Source: Gemmatimonadota bacterium (GTDB lineage Bacteria; Latescibacterota; UBA2968; UBA8231). From it: a DNA stretch of 40,305 bases. The stretch is from NCBI GenBank assembly GCA_002712305.1, contig PATE01000085.1, positions 1-40,305 on the forward strand, written 5' to 3'. Numbering within the stretch: the stretch's first letter is position 1; every line of letters starts with the position of its first letter. Shown here piece after piece: positions 1 to 8,966 of this stretch. The position numbers were made by a program, and so were the translations under genes. The notes under the pieces are model-generated. The model searched no databases and was not told the origin of the DNA. It saw nothing but the letters and a program-made list of their open reading frames with translations.

Positions 1-1113
1 GCGGCGGGGGGGGTGGGGCCGCCGGCCCCCGCCGTAGCCGAGGCCGCCCCGGCTGCGCAGACGCCTGCTCAAGAGCCCGCTCCCGCAGCAGCAGCGCCTG
101 CGGGATCCGATCTGAGTGATTTGAGCCCTGCTGTCCGTCGACTGGTCGAAGAGAACGGACTCGATCCCAGTCAGATCGCGGGCACCGGACGCGGCGGACG
201 ACTCATCAAGCAGGATGTGCTGGCCTTCCTCAAGCAACGCGAGCGCGATGAACAGGACAGCCAACCGGCTGCAGCGACGGCTCCGTCCTCTCCTGCTCCG
301 ACTCCTGTCGCACCGACACCTCCGCCAGCGCCACCGGTCCAGACACCGGCAGCACAGACCGCGCCAGCTCCTCCACCGGCTCCGGCCGCACCGGCACCTG
401 TGGCGACCGGATCAAACGGTACGAGGCGGGAGCCCATGTCGAGGCTCCGCAAACGCGTCGCCAGCCGGTTGGTCGAGGCTCAGCAGACGGCAGCGATGCT
501 GACGACCTTCAATGAGGTCGATCTGTCACAGGTCATGGCCGTGCGCAAGCGACACAAAGAAGCATTTCAGGAAAAACACGGTGTATCGCTGGGATTGATG
601 TCGTTTTTCTCCCACGCCGTCGTGATCGCTCTGCAGGAGCTGCCCGCCGTCAACGGCTCGATCGACGGCGACGAGATCGTCTACCACGATCACGTCAATC
701 TCGGGATTGCCGTATCTACCGAGCGTGGACTGCTGGTGCCGATTCTGCGAAATGCCCAGTCGCTCTCGATGGCCCAGATCGAGGGTGAGATCAAACGGCT
801 CGCCCTGGCCGCCCGCGACAACAAGCTGGCCCTCGACGAGTTGAGTGGCGGCACGTTCTCGATCACGAACGGTGGCGTCTTCGGGTCCATGATGTCGACG
901 CCGATTCTGACGCCTCCGCAGAGTGGCATCCTCGGGATGCACGCCATCAAGGACCGGCCCATCGCCGTGGATGGGCAGGTCGTCGTGCGACCGATGATGT
1001 ACACGGCGCTCACCTACGACCATCGCCTCGTCGACGGTCAGCAGTCGGTGACCTTCCTCGTGCGCCTCAAGGAATTGCTCGAGGATCCAGCACGACTCAT
1101 GCTGGAGATCTGA
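1..1113 (+). CDS. sucB: Dihydrolipoamide succinyltransferase, E2 of the 2-oxoglutarate dehydrogenase complex (5' partial)
   Basis: E2 transfers the succinyl group from lipoamide to CoA in the TCA cycle. The reading frame is open to the window edge. A GTG at 13 is not a credible start, because the lipoyl domain expected in front of the linker is missing and must lie outside. Visible parts are an Ala/Pro-rich linker, a peripheral subunit-binding domain ([20 protein letters not shown] and following residues), a second Ala/Pro/Thr linker, and the catalytic domain. That domain begins near the motif [14 protein letters not shown] and carries the active-site motif DHRLVDG. The C-terminus, [12 protein letters not shown], resembles SucB/OdhB more than pyruvate dehydrogenase E2. 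lpdA follows 7 bases downstream, as expected for an E2-E3 pair. The E1 gene is not in the window. Confidence 0.93.
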   Translation, partial: AAGGVGPPAPAVAEAAPAAQTPAQEPAPAAAAPAGSDLSDLSPAVRRLVEENGLDPSQIAGTGRGGRLIKQDVLAFLKQRERDEQDSQPAAATAPSSPAPTPVAPTPPPAPPVQTPAAQTAPAPPPAPAAPAPVATGSNGTRREPMSRLRKRVASRLVEAQQTAAMLTTFNEVDLSQVMAVRKRHKEAFQEKHGVSLGLMSFFSHAVVIALQELPAVNGSIDGDEIVYHDHVNLGIAVSTERGLLVPILRNAQSLSMAQIEGEIKRLALAARDNKLALDELSGGTFSITNGGVFGSMMSTPILTPPQSGILGMHAIKDRPIAVDGQVVVRPMMYTALTYDHRLVDGQQSVTFLVRLKELLEDPARLMLEI

Positions 1114-1120
1114 GGTCGTC

Positions 1121-2503
1121 GTGAGCCAAGCGTATGAACTGATCGTCATCGGCGCCGGACCCGGTGGTTACGTCGCCGCTGTACGCGCTGTACAACTCGG
1201 CATGCGTGTCGCCTGTGTCGACAAGGGTTGGGTGGGTGGAACGTGTTTGCAGGCGGGTTGTATTCCCAGCAAGGCCCTTCTTGAGTCAAGCCAGCGCTTT
1301 CACGAGATCCATGCCGGACTCGGCGATCACGGCATCGTGACCGAAGGCGTGCGCCTCGACCTGTCGGCGATGATGACCCGCAAGCAGCGAATCGTCGATA
1401 CCATGACCAAGGGAATTCACGGCCTTTTCAAAGGCAGCAAGATCGACTACGTAGAAGGCACTGCGCGCGTTGCCTCTGCGTCGCAGGTGGAAGTGACCAC
1501 CGCCGATGGTGTGCAGAGTTTGACCGCTGAGAAGATTTTGCTGGCCACGGGGAGTGTGCCCGTCGAACTGCCAGACCTGCCCTTCGACGGAACCCACATT
1601 CTCAGTTCGACGGAGGCTCTGGCTCTCGACCAGGTACCTGCCCGGCTCGCCGTGGTCGGTGCGGGAGCGATCGGCCTGGAGTTGGGATCGGTCTGGGCCC
1701 GTCTCGGTTCCGAGGTTCAAGTCATCGAGTTTACAGACGGCGTTCTGCCTGGCATGGATGCAGAGGTCTGCACTCAAGTGCAGCGCCAACTGAAGCGTCA
1801 GGGGCTCAGCTTCGAGTTGGCGACCAGTGCTGCCGGTGCGCAGATCGATGCCGAGGGTGTCAACCTGACGCTCGTGCCCCGTGATGGCGGCGAGGAACGC
1901 CAACTGGCGTGTGATCGGGTTCTGGTGGCCGTGGGGCGTCGCCCCTTCGCCCAGGGGCTCGGGCTCGACGATGTTGGTGTCGTTTGTGACGAACGTGGAT
2001 TCGTTCCTGTCGATGAAAACTATCGCACCAACCTCGAAGGGATCTACGCCATCGGCGATCTCACACCTGGCCCCATGCTGGCCCACAAGGCCGAAGCCGA
2101 GGCTGTCGTGGCCGTCGAGCGCATGGCGGGTGTTGCGGCCAGCGTCAACTACGACGCGGTGCCGAATGTCGTGTATATCCACCCTGAGGTCGCCAGCGTC
2201 GGCCTCAGCGAAGAAGACGCCGCCGAGGCAGGTGAAGACATCCGGGTTGGTAAGATGCTGTTCCGTGCCAATGCACGAGCACATGCCATGGATGGGATCG
2301 ATGGGTTTATCAAAGTGATCGCCGCGGCCGATTTCGACCGCGTGTTGGGTGTTCACATCTTCGGTCCGCAAGCCTCTCATCTGATCGCCGAAGCCGTGCT
2401 TGCGTTGGAGATGTGTGCCAGCGCCGAGGATCTGGCGCGCACGATGCATGCACATCCGACGCTGTCCGAAGTTCTTCGCGAAGCTGCGGCTCACGTCGGC
2501 TAA
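1121..2503 (+). CDS. lpdA: Dihydrolipoyl dehydrogenase (E3)
   Basis: This flavoprotein reoxidises dihydrolipoamide and reduces NAD+ as the shared E3 of 2-oxoacid dehydrogenase complexes. It has 460 residues, normal for the family. The N-terminal FAD-binding motif is GAGPGG (residues 11-16). The redox-active disulfide lies in GGTCLQAGCIPSK (Cys42 and Cys47). The NAD-binding motif GAGAIGLELG is in the middle, and a second FAD motif ends in YAIGDL. The C-terminal catalytic dyad is in HAHPTLSE (His445, Glu450). The start is a GTG 7 bases after the sucB stop, preceded by a purine-rich GAGGTCG. Placement next to sucB suggests service to the 2-oxoglutarate dehydrogenase complex, though it may be shared with others. 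Confidence 0.95.
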   Translation: MSQAYELIVIGAGPGGYVAAVRAVQLGMRVACVDKGWVGGTCLQAGCIPSKALLESSQRFHEIHAGLGDHGIVTEGVRLDLSAMMTRKQRIVDTMTKGIHGLFKGSKIDYVEGTARVASASQVEVTTADGVQSLTAEKILLATGSVPVELPDLPFDGTHILSSTEALALDQVPARLAVVGAGAIGLELGSVWARLGSEVQVIEFTDGVLPGMDAEVCTQVQRQLKRQGLSFELATSAAGAQIDAEGVNLTLVPRDGGEERQLACDRVLVAVGRRPFAQGLGLDDVGVVCDERGFVPVDENYRTNLEGIYAIGDLTPGPMLAHKAEAEAVVAVERMAGVAASVNYDAVPNVVYIHPEVASVGLSEEDAAEAGEDIRVGKMLFRANARAHAMDGIDGFIKVIAAADFDRVLGVHIFGPQASHLIAEAVLALEMCASAEDLARTMHAHPTLSEVLREAAAHVG

Positions 2504-2663
2504 TCGTTCTATGTTGTTCTGCTGCAAGGCGGTACGAAAATCAAGCAAGTTCTCAGGGCGAGTGTTCCGTACAGAGGGGAAAACAGACACAGATTATTTC
2601 TTGACGCCTAGCTAGGATGGGTCTTAATTGGAACGTCCGTTGCACTGCACATCGTGCTGCTGA

Positions 2664-2717
2664 CGCCGGGTGTAGGAAGGTTGGTGCGCGACCTTTCGAT
2701 CCGAGGCGGGCCCGGCG
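2664..2717 (+). ncRNA. Possible small structured RNA (nested hairpins)
   Basis: An outer stem pairs CGCCGGGT (2664-2671) with GCCCGGCG (2710-2717), 8 pairs including one G-U. Inside it, GGAAGGT (2675-2681) pairs with ACCTTTC (2691-2697), 7 pairs including one G-U. The pattern could mark a small RNA ending at the terminator at 2817-2841. No known RNA family was recognised. The strand is assigned only because the terminator U-tract is on the plus strand. In GC-rich DNA such stems also arise by chance. Confidence 0.2.
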
Positions 2718-2816
2718 CCAAAGCGAAGCAAGATGTGCTAAATGCAAGATGCCAGATGTCGGATGTCAGGTATCTCAGTCGCCCAAATCTTGACGGGGCG
2801 CAATAGATCAGACGAG

Positions 2817-2841
2817 GGCCCGGGATCGTTCCCGGGCCTTT
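2817..2841 (+). terminator. Intrinsic terminator
   Basis: A perfect 9-bp stem, GGCCCGGGA (2817-2825) with TCCCGGGCC (2830-2838), closes a 4-base loop and is followed by TTT and a T-rich stretch on the plus strand. It lies about 310 bases after lpdA and 46 bases before the methyltransferase start. It separates the two plus-strand units and may end either the lpdA transcript or a separate small RNA. Confidence 0.75.
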
Positions 2842-2886
2842 CGTATTTCACCGATCAGGTACGATCAATCCTCAACGGACGCCGCC

Positions 2887-3618
2887 TTGTACAAACTGTC
2901 CGCCCACGACTACGATCTGCTCTACTCGCAGAAGGACTACGAGCGCGAGGCGCATACGCTACGTGAGCGATTGTGGCGCATCGACGCGGGTCTGCATTCC
3001 ATCCTCGACGTTGCGTGTGGTACCGGTGCACACGACGAAATCCTGTGTCAGTACTACGAAGTGGATGGGCTGGATCTACACGCGCCGTTCCTCGAGTGTG
3101 CTCGATTGCGCAATCCAGGTGGGACCTACCATGAGGCAGACATGTGTGATTTTCGCCTCGATCGTATGTATGACGCCATCCTGTGTTTGTTCGGATCGAT
3201 CGGCTACACACAGACCTATGGTCATCTCGTGGCGGCTTTGCGGTGCTGTCGGGACCATCTTACGCAGCGAGGTGTCGTCATCGTCGAGCCATGGGTCGAA
3301 CCAGAACGATGGCAGAGCGACCACGTCTGGCAGACGCACAGCGAGCGCGAAGGAGTTCACATCACGCGCATGACCCACGGCCATCGAATGGGTGGCATCT
3401 GCGCCATGGACTTCTACTACCTGATCGGATCTCCTGCAGCTGGGATCATTCACCAGCAGGAACGCCATGAATTGGGCTTATTCACCAAGGAGCATATACG
3501 TCAGGCCTTGATCGAAGCGGGCCTCACGCACGTCGATTACGATGCCGATGGCCTCGGTCATGGTCTGTACACGGCAAGGGTCCCCGAATCTGGAACGGCG
3601 GGCACTGGCAGCGGGTGA
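2887..3618 (+). CDS. Class I SAM-dependent methyltransferase, sugar N-methyltransferase-like
   Basis: This 243-residue protein shows the SAM-binding motif ILDVACGTG (residues 39-47), the acidic post-strand-2 motif GLDLH, and ADMCDF and ILCLFGSIGY further on. The N-terminus (MYKLSAHDYDLLYSQKDY) and these motifs recall the DesVI/TylM1 group, which dimethylates amino sugars in antibiotic pathways. The substrate here is unknown and the resemblance is from memory of the family. The only in-frame start is TTG at 2887; no ATG or GTG occurs between it and the upstream terminator. Its stop overlaps the next gene's ATG by one base (TGATG), implying translational coupling to the lipoprotein gene. Confidence 0.75.
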   Translation: MYKLSAHDYDLLYSQKDYEREAHTLRERLWRIDAGLHSILDVACGTGAHDEILCQYYEVDGLDLHAPFLECARLRNPGGTYHEADMCDFRLDRMYDAILCLFGSIGYTQTYGHLVAALRCCRDHLTQRGVVIVEPWVEPERWQSDHVWQTHSEREGVHITRMTHGHRMGGICAMDFYYLIGSPAAGIIHQQERHELGLFTKEHIRQALIEAGLTHVDYDADGLGHGLYTARVPESGTAGTGSG

Positions 3619-4820
3619 TGTCTTCTTCGACCCACTCATCGATCACCGCACTGTGCGTCATGACACTGATCCTGATGGTGGGTGCATGCGGCGGAGACGC
3701 GTCGCCCTCGGCGGCAAAGGGGAATAAGGACCACGTGAGTCCGTATGCCTCATGGCCCAATGGGCCCGATACCGATGCGGCACACTTTCCCGTCGGCGTA
3801 TGGCTCCAGAGCCCGTCCAATGCAGAGGCCTATCGTCAGATCGGGGTGAATCTCTATGTGGGATTGTGGAAGGGCCCCACACAGGCGCAGCTCGACGCGT
3901 TAACCGCCGCCGGCATGCAAACCATATGTGCCCTCAACGACGTCGGTCGCCAGAATCTGAACAACTCGACCATCGTTGCATGGATGCATGGAGACGAGCC
4001 CGACAATGCTCAGGCGAATCCCGAAGGAGGCTGGGGAGGCGCTGTACCGCCGGCATCTATTCAATCCGATTACGACAGTCTGCGCACCGTCGATCCATCT
4101 CGTCCGATCTGGCTGAACCTCGGTCAGGGCGTCGCCAACGACGAGTGGGTTGGTCGCGCGGCGCCCCGCGAAGACTATCCGGAATACGTGGCGGGCACGG
4201 ACATCGTGTCCTTCGACGTCTACCCCGTGTCAGGGATCCGGAAGGACGATGGCGAACGCTTCCTCTGGTATGTCGCCAAGGGCGTCGACTCCCTTCGTGT
4301 GTGGGGGGGTGAGGAGGCCATCGTCTGGAATGTCATCGAGACGACGCGAATCAATTCCGACCATGGCCCGACGCCGCAGCAGGTGAGAACAGAGGTGTGG
4401 ATGTCGATTATCCACGGCTCACAGGGCATCGTCTATTTCGCCCACGAATGGAATCCCGTCTTCCGCGAGGCCCGGCTTCTCGAGGATGAGGCGATGCGAC
4501 AGGGCGTGAGTGCCATCAACGAGCAGATTCATCGGCTTGCGCCGATTCTGAATGCGGGCTCCGGCAACGTCGAGGTCAGCGTGGTCTCGAGCGATCCGCA
4601 GGTCCCGGTGGATGTGATGGTCCGTGAGGTGGACGGCGAACTCTACGTCTTCGCCGTCGGTATGCGGTTGGCGTCGACAAGTGCTACTTTCTCGATCGAC
4701 GGCGCCAAATTGTCGCGAGTCACCGTCGTGGACGAGGATCGCACACTGCAGTTTGAAGCTGGCGCCTTCACTGACCACTTCGATCCGTATGACGTTCATA
4801 TCTACCACCTGAGCAGGTGA
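3618..4820 (+). CDS. Putative lipoprotein with a glycoside-hydrolase-like TIM-barrel domain
   Basis: The 400-residue product begins with a hydrophobic signal segment and a lipobox VGAC (Cys24), so it is probably an outer-membrane lipoprotein. The n-region lacks Lys/Arg, which is unusual. The body looks like a clan-A glycosidase barrel. AWMHGDEPD places Glu127 where the acid/base would sit, SFDVYP (198-203) is a typical strand motif, and VIET places Glu241 where the nucleophile could sit. HGSQGIVYFAHEW and a small beta-rich C-terminal domain follow. Catalytic roles are inferred from motif layout only. GTG at 3615 is an alternative start; ATG at 3618, overlapping the previous stop, is preferred. 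The aminotransferase gene starts 9 bases downstream. Confidence 0.6.
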   Translation: MSSSTHSSITALCVMTLILMVGACGGDASPSAAKGNKDHVSPYASWPNGPDTDAAHFPVGVWLQSPSNAEAYRQIGVNLYVGLWKGPTQAQLDALTAAGMQTICALNDVGRQNLNNSTIVAWMHGDEPDNAQANPEGGWGGAVPPASIQSDYDSLRTVDPSRPIWLNLGQGVANDEWVGRAAPREDYPEYVAGTDIVSFDVYPVSGIRKDDGERFLWYVAKGVDSLRVWGGEEAIVWNVIETTRINSDHGPTPQQVRTEVWMSIIHGSQGIVYFAHEWNPVFREARLLEDEAMRQGVSAINEQIHRLAPILNAGSGNVEVSVVSSDPQVPVDVMVREVDGELYVFAVGMRLASTSATFSIDGAKLSRVTVVDEDRTLQFEAGAFTDHFDPYDVHIYHLSR

Positions 4821-4829
4821 GGTCCTCCT

Positions 4830-5987
4830 ATGAATCGGATCTACGATTTCGGCAGCGGGTGTACGAATCCCGACACCTTCCCCGTGGAGGAACTTGCCAA
4901 GGCCGCCGCCTCGGGAATTCGCGAAGTGGGCGCCGAGTTCAGCCGCTATCCTGGAGACCTCGGGCATCTCGGCATGCGTCAGATCCTGGCACGTCGTGAA
5001 TCAGATCGTGAAGGGATCGCCATCGATCCTGACCATGTGGCGCTGACAAATGGCTCCATGCAGGGCGTGACACTGACGGCGGAGGCTTTCCTCGTCGACG
5101 GTGAACCCAACATCATCGTCACCGAGGAGCTCACCTACTCGGGGACCATCGGGGCTTATCGGCGGCTCGGCGTGCAGATGGCTGGTGTCCGCGTCGACGA
5201 GCAGGGGATGTGCATCGACGATCTGGAAGCGGTCCTGCAGCGTCTTCAGCATGCCGGAACGCCACCACGTTTCATCTACACCCTGCCCACCTATCAGAAT
5301 CCGACGGGCAGCGTCATGCCACGCGAACGGCGGCTTCAATTGATCGAGGTGGCCCATCGATTCGGCATCCCCATCGTCGAAGACAACTGCTATGCCGACG
5401 TCCACTTCGAGGGCGACAAAGAGCCCGCCCTCTATACGCTCGATGACACCGATCATCCTCACATCTATCTGTGCTCGTTGTCGAAAATCCTCGGCCCCGG
5501 AGTGCGCCTCGGATACGTCTACGCCAAGCCCCCGATGCTGAAAAAGGTTCTCGACCGGCGCTACGATGGCGGCAACAGCCTTCTGGCCGCCTCCGTTCTG
5601 GCGTCGTTTTTCGGTGATAGGCTGTGGGATCATGTGAACCGGATGAATATCGCGCTGAAGGAGAAGCGAGACGCGGTTTTCGCAGGCCTGCAGACCTATC
5701 TGGGTGACGTGTGCACGTGGTCGCATCCGGTGGGTGGTCTGTTCATCTGGGTACACCTGCCCGACGATGTGGATCACCAGAAGCTTCGCCAACTCGCCGA
5801 CGAGGCCAACGTGCGGTATGCGCCCGGCTCCGCCTTTCATATCGAGGGGGTCGACCTGCCAAATCTCCGCCTCGCTTTCGGATACCCACCTCTCGACGCG
5901 ATCCACGAGGGGATCCCCGTCCTCGCAGAAGGGATCCGTTCTGCGAGTGGGGTCGCCGACAGCGGCGAACGCGCCGCAGCTGGCTAA
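4830..5987 (+). CDS. PLP-dependent aminotransferase, class I/II (2-aminoadipate-type)
   Basis: This fold-type I aminotransferase has 385 residues. Key residues are visible: TNGSMQGV for phosphate binding, QNPTG (Asn157), VEDNCYAD (Asp185), the PLP lysine in SLSKILGPG (Lys219), and the substrate-carboxylate arginine in NLRLAFGY near residue 355. The sequence groups by eye with LysN/ARO8-like and MocR C-terminal domains, but no GntR DNA-binding domain is attached, so it should be an enzyme rather than a regulator. The amino donor is not predictable. ATG 4830 has a GAGG-type ribosome-binding site just upstream. nadE follows after 7 bases. Confidence 0.85.
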   Translation: MNRIYDFGSGCTNPDTFPVEELAKAAASGIREVGAEFSRYPGDLGHLGMRQILARRESDREGIAIDPDHVALTNGSMQGVTLTAEAFLVDGEPNIIVTEELTYSGTIGAYRRLGVQMAGVRVDEQGMCIDDLEAVLQRLQHAGTPPRFIYTLPTYQNPTGSVMPRERRLQLIEVAHRFGIPIVEDNCYADVHFEGDKEPALYTLDDTDHPHIYLCSLSKILGPGVRLGYVYAKPPMLKKVLDRRYDGGNSLLAASVLASFFGDRLWDHVNRMNIALKEKRDAVFAGLQTYLGDVCTWSHPVGGLFIWVHLPDDVDHQKLRQLADEANVRYAPGSAFHIEGVDLPNLRLAFGYPPLDAIHEGIPVLAEGIRSASGVADSGERAAAG

Positions 5988-5994
5988 GCCGTTC

Positions 5995-7980
5995 ATGGCC
6001 GTCGTCCACCTCCCGCGTCTGGCCCTGGCCCAGATGCGGGTCGTGCCCGGCTGTGCCGAGGCCAATGTGGATCGGATGCTGCGCCTCATCGACACGGCGC
6101 GAAGAGCGGCAGCCGAGGTCGTCGTTTTCTCGGAGATGTGTGTTCCCGGCTATCTGATCGGTGATCTGTGGGAAGTGGACGCCTACGTGACCGAATGGGC
6201 ATCGCACTCTCGGCGCCTGTGTGATGCCAGCAAGGGACTCACCCTGCTGTTCGGCAATGTAGCCACCGACGCCGACGCCATCGGCGAGGATGGCCGCCTG
6301 CGGAAATACAACGCCGTCGTGGTCTGCAACGACGGACACTTTGTCGAGCGTGATGTCCCAGCCGGTCTGCCACCCGGTGTCCACCCCAAGACCCTGCAGC
6401 CCAACTACCGATTCTTCGATGACGATCGGCACTTCTACTCGCTGCGCAACCTCGCCGATGACGCGGGACGATCCGTCGATGACTGGATCGTTCCCTTCGA
6501 GGTGCCTACGGTGTCGGGCTCGTTCCGGTTCGGGGCGCAACTGTGTGAGGATCTCTGGTGTGACGATTACACCTCCCATGGCGATCCCCTCGACACGTAT
6601 GGCCTCTTTGCTCAGCGCCAGGTGGACGCGGTTTTCAATCTCTCAGCATCGCCCTGGACGTGGCAGAAAAACGACAAGCGGCATCGCACCGTTCGGCAGA
6701 CTCTGACGCGCCAGGGTGAGAGCGGAGCGCCCGTCCCCTTCCTCTACGTCAACCAGGTGGGTGCCCAGAACAACGGCAAGAATGTCCTCGTCTTCGACGG
6801 CGACACGACGGCCTATGAAGCCGACGGGACCCTCGCAGCGCAGGCTGCGCCCTGGCGAGAGAGTATCCTATGTGTGGGGGGAGGTGCCGACCCCGATCTA
6901 TTGGCTGTCGAGCCATCAGCGGTCGTCACCGTTCCTGTCGATGAAGCGATCGGCCCTCGGACGAGCACGACGGAAGCCGAGTCCGTGCTCAGTGCGACCG
7001 TGGCTGGCCTGCATCATCTGGATGAACTTCGAGGGGGAGGCCGATATCTGGTCGCTCTCAGTGGAGGGATCGATTCTTCGGTGGTGGCGTGTCTGCTCGA
7101 ACGCGCCTTTGGTGCCGAGCGTGTGTTCGCCGTCAACATGCCGACACGGCACAACGCAGAAGTCACCCAGGACAATGCGCGCCAGCTGGCCGCCTCATTG
7201 AGAATCGACTACTTGAGCGTTCCCATTGAAGATCTCTACGGCACGGTGGCCGATGTCATCGGCCCTCTCGAGTTTTCACGGTCCAAAGGGAAGTACACGC
7301 GGCTGGTTGATGAGAATATCCAGGCACGGATTCGTTTCTCCGACATCCTCTCCGGGATCGCAGCCAAGCATGACCTTCTGTTCACCAACAATGGAAACAA
7401 GACCGAATTGGCCCTGGGGTACACAACCCTCTACGGCGATCTGTCCGGTGCCGTCGCACCGATTGCCGATCTCTACAAGGTGCAGGTCTTCGAACTTGGT
7501 GAATACCTCAATCACGTGTACGGTGAACAGATCATTCCGCGGAACCTCCTCGACCAGGAAACGGTGCCGAGTGCGGAACTGTCTGAGGAACAGGATGTGA
7601 CACGTGGGCTTGGTGATCCGATCAAATACGGATATCACGACGCGGTTCTGCGGCAGTTGATCGAATACAGAAGACACCCTGTCGATTTGATTCGCTGGAT
7701 GTTGCAGGGCACGTTTTTCGAACACCTCGGGTGGGAGGATACGGAGACCTTTGCGGGGTATTTCCCCGATGCGTCGAGCTGGCTCGATGATCTTGAGTGG
7801 ATCGAACGCCAGTTGAGAGTCAGTTATTTCAAGCGTATACAAGCACCTCCGCTGATCGTTCTGTCGAAGCGAGCCTTCGGTTTCGATCTGCGGGAAACTC
7901 AATGGTCGGGCGCACGGCCCGCCATCTACGACGAGTTGGCCGAAGGAGCACGTCAGCTCGCATCATGGCCGCCCATGTAG
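5995..7980 (+). CDS. nadE: Glutamine-dependent NAD+ synthase
   Basis: NadE converts deamido-NAD to NAD using ATP and ammonia drawn from glutamine, the last step of NAD synthesis. The product has 661 residues in two domains. The N-terminal nitrilase-type glutaminase shows Glu47 (FSEMC), probable Lys132 (before QPNYRFFDDDRHF) and Cys184 (GAQLCEDLW). The C-terminal synthetase has the ATP pyrophosphatase motif SGGIDSS near residue 360 and NNGNKTELALGY. The frame is open far upstream, inside the aminotransferase gene, but homology starts at ATG 5995, 7 bases after the previous stop. It lies in a five-gene plus-strand run with no other NAD biosynthesis gene. Confidence 0.95.
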   Translation: MAVVHLPRLALAQMRVVPGCAEANVDRMLRLIDTARRAAAEVVVFSEMCVPGYLIGDLWEVDAYVTEWASHSRRLCDASKGLTLLFGNVATDADAIGEDGRLRKYNAVVVCNDGHFVERDVPAGLPPGVHPKTLQPNYRFFDDDRHFYSLRNLADDAGRSVDDWIVPFEVPTVSGSFRFGAQLCEDLWCDDYTSHGDPLDTYGLFAQRQVDAVFNLSASPWTWQKNDKRHRTVRQTLTRQGESGAPVPFLYVNQVGAQNNGKNVLVFDGDTTAYEADGTLAAQAAPWRESILCVGGGADPDLLAVEPSAVVTVPVDEAIGPRTSTTEAESVLSATVAGLHHLDELRGGGRYLVALSGGIDSSVVACLLERAFGAERVFAVNMPTRHNAEVTQDNARQLAASLRIDYLSVPIEDLYGTVADVIGPLEFSRSKGKYTRLVDENIQARIRFSDILSGIAAKHDLLFTNNGNKTELALGYTTLYGDLSGAVAPIADLYKVQVFELGEYLNHVYGEQIIPRNLLDQETVPSAELSEEQDVTRGLGDPIKYGYHDAVLRQLIEYRRHPVDLIRWMLQGTFFEHLGWEDTETFAGYFPDASSWLDDLEWIERQLRVSYFKRIQAPPLIVLSKRAFGFDLRETQWSGARPAIYDELAEGARQLASWPPM

Positions 7981-8000
7981 GCGGCGAGGGATCAGGAAAG

Positions 8001-8963
8001 ATGAAGATCTGTCTGGTGGGAGAGGGAGCACAGGGACTGACCCATATCGAAGCACTTCGCGAGATGGAAGACGTCGAAATCGTCTCCCTCGCAGGTGGCC
8101 TGAAAGACGACACGGAAGCCTTCGCCAAACAATGGGAGATTCCCCATTGGACCCTCGACTACGAAGAGGCGATTTCACGCCCCGGGGTGGAAGCGGTCGT
8201 GTTGACCTCGCCCAATCACATCCATGCGGAACAGACCGTAACAGCCCTTGAGGCGGGGAAACACGTATTGCTAGAGCTGCCCATGGGGCTGAATCTGGCC
8301 GACTCACAGCGTGTCGTGGAAGCTGAGAAGGCGTCGGGGAAGGTGGCCATGGTATGCCACACGCAGCGCTACAATCCGCCATTTCGAAAGGTCAAGGCGA
8401 TGATCGATGCAGGCGATCTGCACCTGCACCACATCGTGCAGCAGACCTTCTTCTTCCGCCGCATCAACGAGAATCGCTTCGGGCGGCCCCGTACGTGGGT
8501 CGACGATCTGCTGTGGCACCAGGCGTGCCACATGGTGGACATGGTGTATTGGCTACTGGGAGATCCGAACATGGACGCGTGGGGCCGAATGGGGCCGATT
8601 CATCCCACACTGAATATCCCCATGGACATCACCATCAGTCTGCAGTCTGCCAGCGGGGCGATGGTGACGGCGGCGCAGTCCTTCAACAATCACGGACCGA
8701 TCCTCGGATACTATCGATTCATCGGTGAGGAGGAGACGTATATCTCCGACAAGGGTGGATTAACTGACCACAAAGGGAATCCCGTACCCGTCGACGACGG
8801 GCCGTCAGGCGTAGACCTGCAGGATGCCGAGTTCTTCGCAGCCATCCGGGAAGGTCGCCCAGCTCTTACGTCCTGTTCGGAGTGTCTACCGGTGATGGAG
8901 ACGATCGATCGGATCCAGCGAGCCATGAACGGCGCTGATGGGGCACCGAGTATGCCGCGCTGA
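8001..8963 (+). CDS. Gfo/Idh/MocA family oxidoreductase, LigC-like
   Basis: This NAD(P)-dependent dehydrogenase has 320 residues. It has an N-terminal Rossmann motif VGEGAQG (residues 6-12) and the family's C-terminal sheet domain. The usual EKP lysine motif reads ELP here (residues 92-94). Together with HTQRYNPP, QTFFFRR, WVDDLLWHQACHMVD and MDITISLQS, this resembles LigC, the 4-carboxy-2-hydroxymuconate-6-semialdehyde dehydrogenase of protocatechuate 4,5-cleavage. That comparison is from memory; no other lig gene is present, so the substrate is uncertain. ATG 8001 has AGGAAAG directly upstream. The stop lies 3 bases from the stop of the convergent Rrf2 gene. Confidence 0.75.
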   Translation: MKICLVGEGAQGLTHIEALREMEDVEIVSLAGGLKDDTEAFAKQWEIPHWTLDYEEAISRPGVEAVVLTSPNHIHAEQTVTALEAGKHVLLELPMGLNLADSQRVVEAEKASGKVAMVCHTQRYNPPFRKVKAMIDAGDLHLHHIVQQTFFFRRINENRFGRPRTWVDDLLWHQACHMVDMVYWLLGDPNMDAWGRMGPIHPTLNIPMDITISLQSASGAMVTAAQSFNNHGPILGYYRFIGEEETYISDKGGLTDHKGNPVPVDDGPSGVDLQDAEFFAAIREGRPALTSCSECLPVMETIDRIQRAMNGADGAPSMPR

Positions 8964-8966
8964 AGA

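Larger units (their letters stand above)
2504..2886. other. Gene-free gap between lpdA and the methyltransferase gene
   Basis: No credible coding frame was found in these 383 bases. The segment holds a nested-hairpin stretch (2664-2717), several degenerate copies of a short AGATGTC/GGATGTC-type word (about 2730-2770), and a strong intrinsic terminator (2817-2841). A TTGACG at 2601-2606 could be a -35 element, but the best -10 match 17 bases on (TTAATT) has only three consensus bases. Confidence 0.6.

Noticed and set aside
1286-2590. Long minus-strand open frame (434 codons) opposite lpdA
   Set aside because: It lies antisense to a clearly conserved gene and shows no recognisable domain; GC-rich codon bias creates such frames.
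2665-2720. tRNA-like ends: a 7-bp acceptor-like stem followed by G and CCA
   Set aside because: The enclosed segment is only about 56 bases, has no anticodon arm or proper T-arm stem, and so cannot be a tRNA; kept only as a generic structured element.
5704-5994. Upstream extension of the nadE frame into the aminotransferase gene
   Set aside because: The extra 97 codons overlap a conserved gene in another frame and have no NadE homology; ATG 5995 matches the family start.
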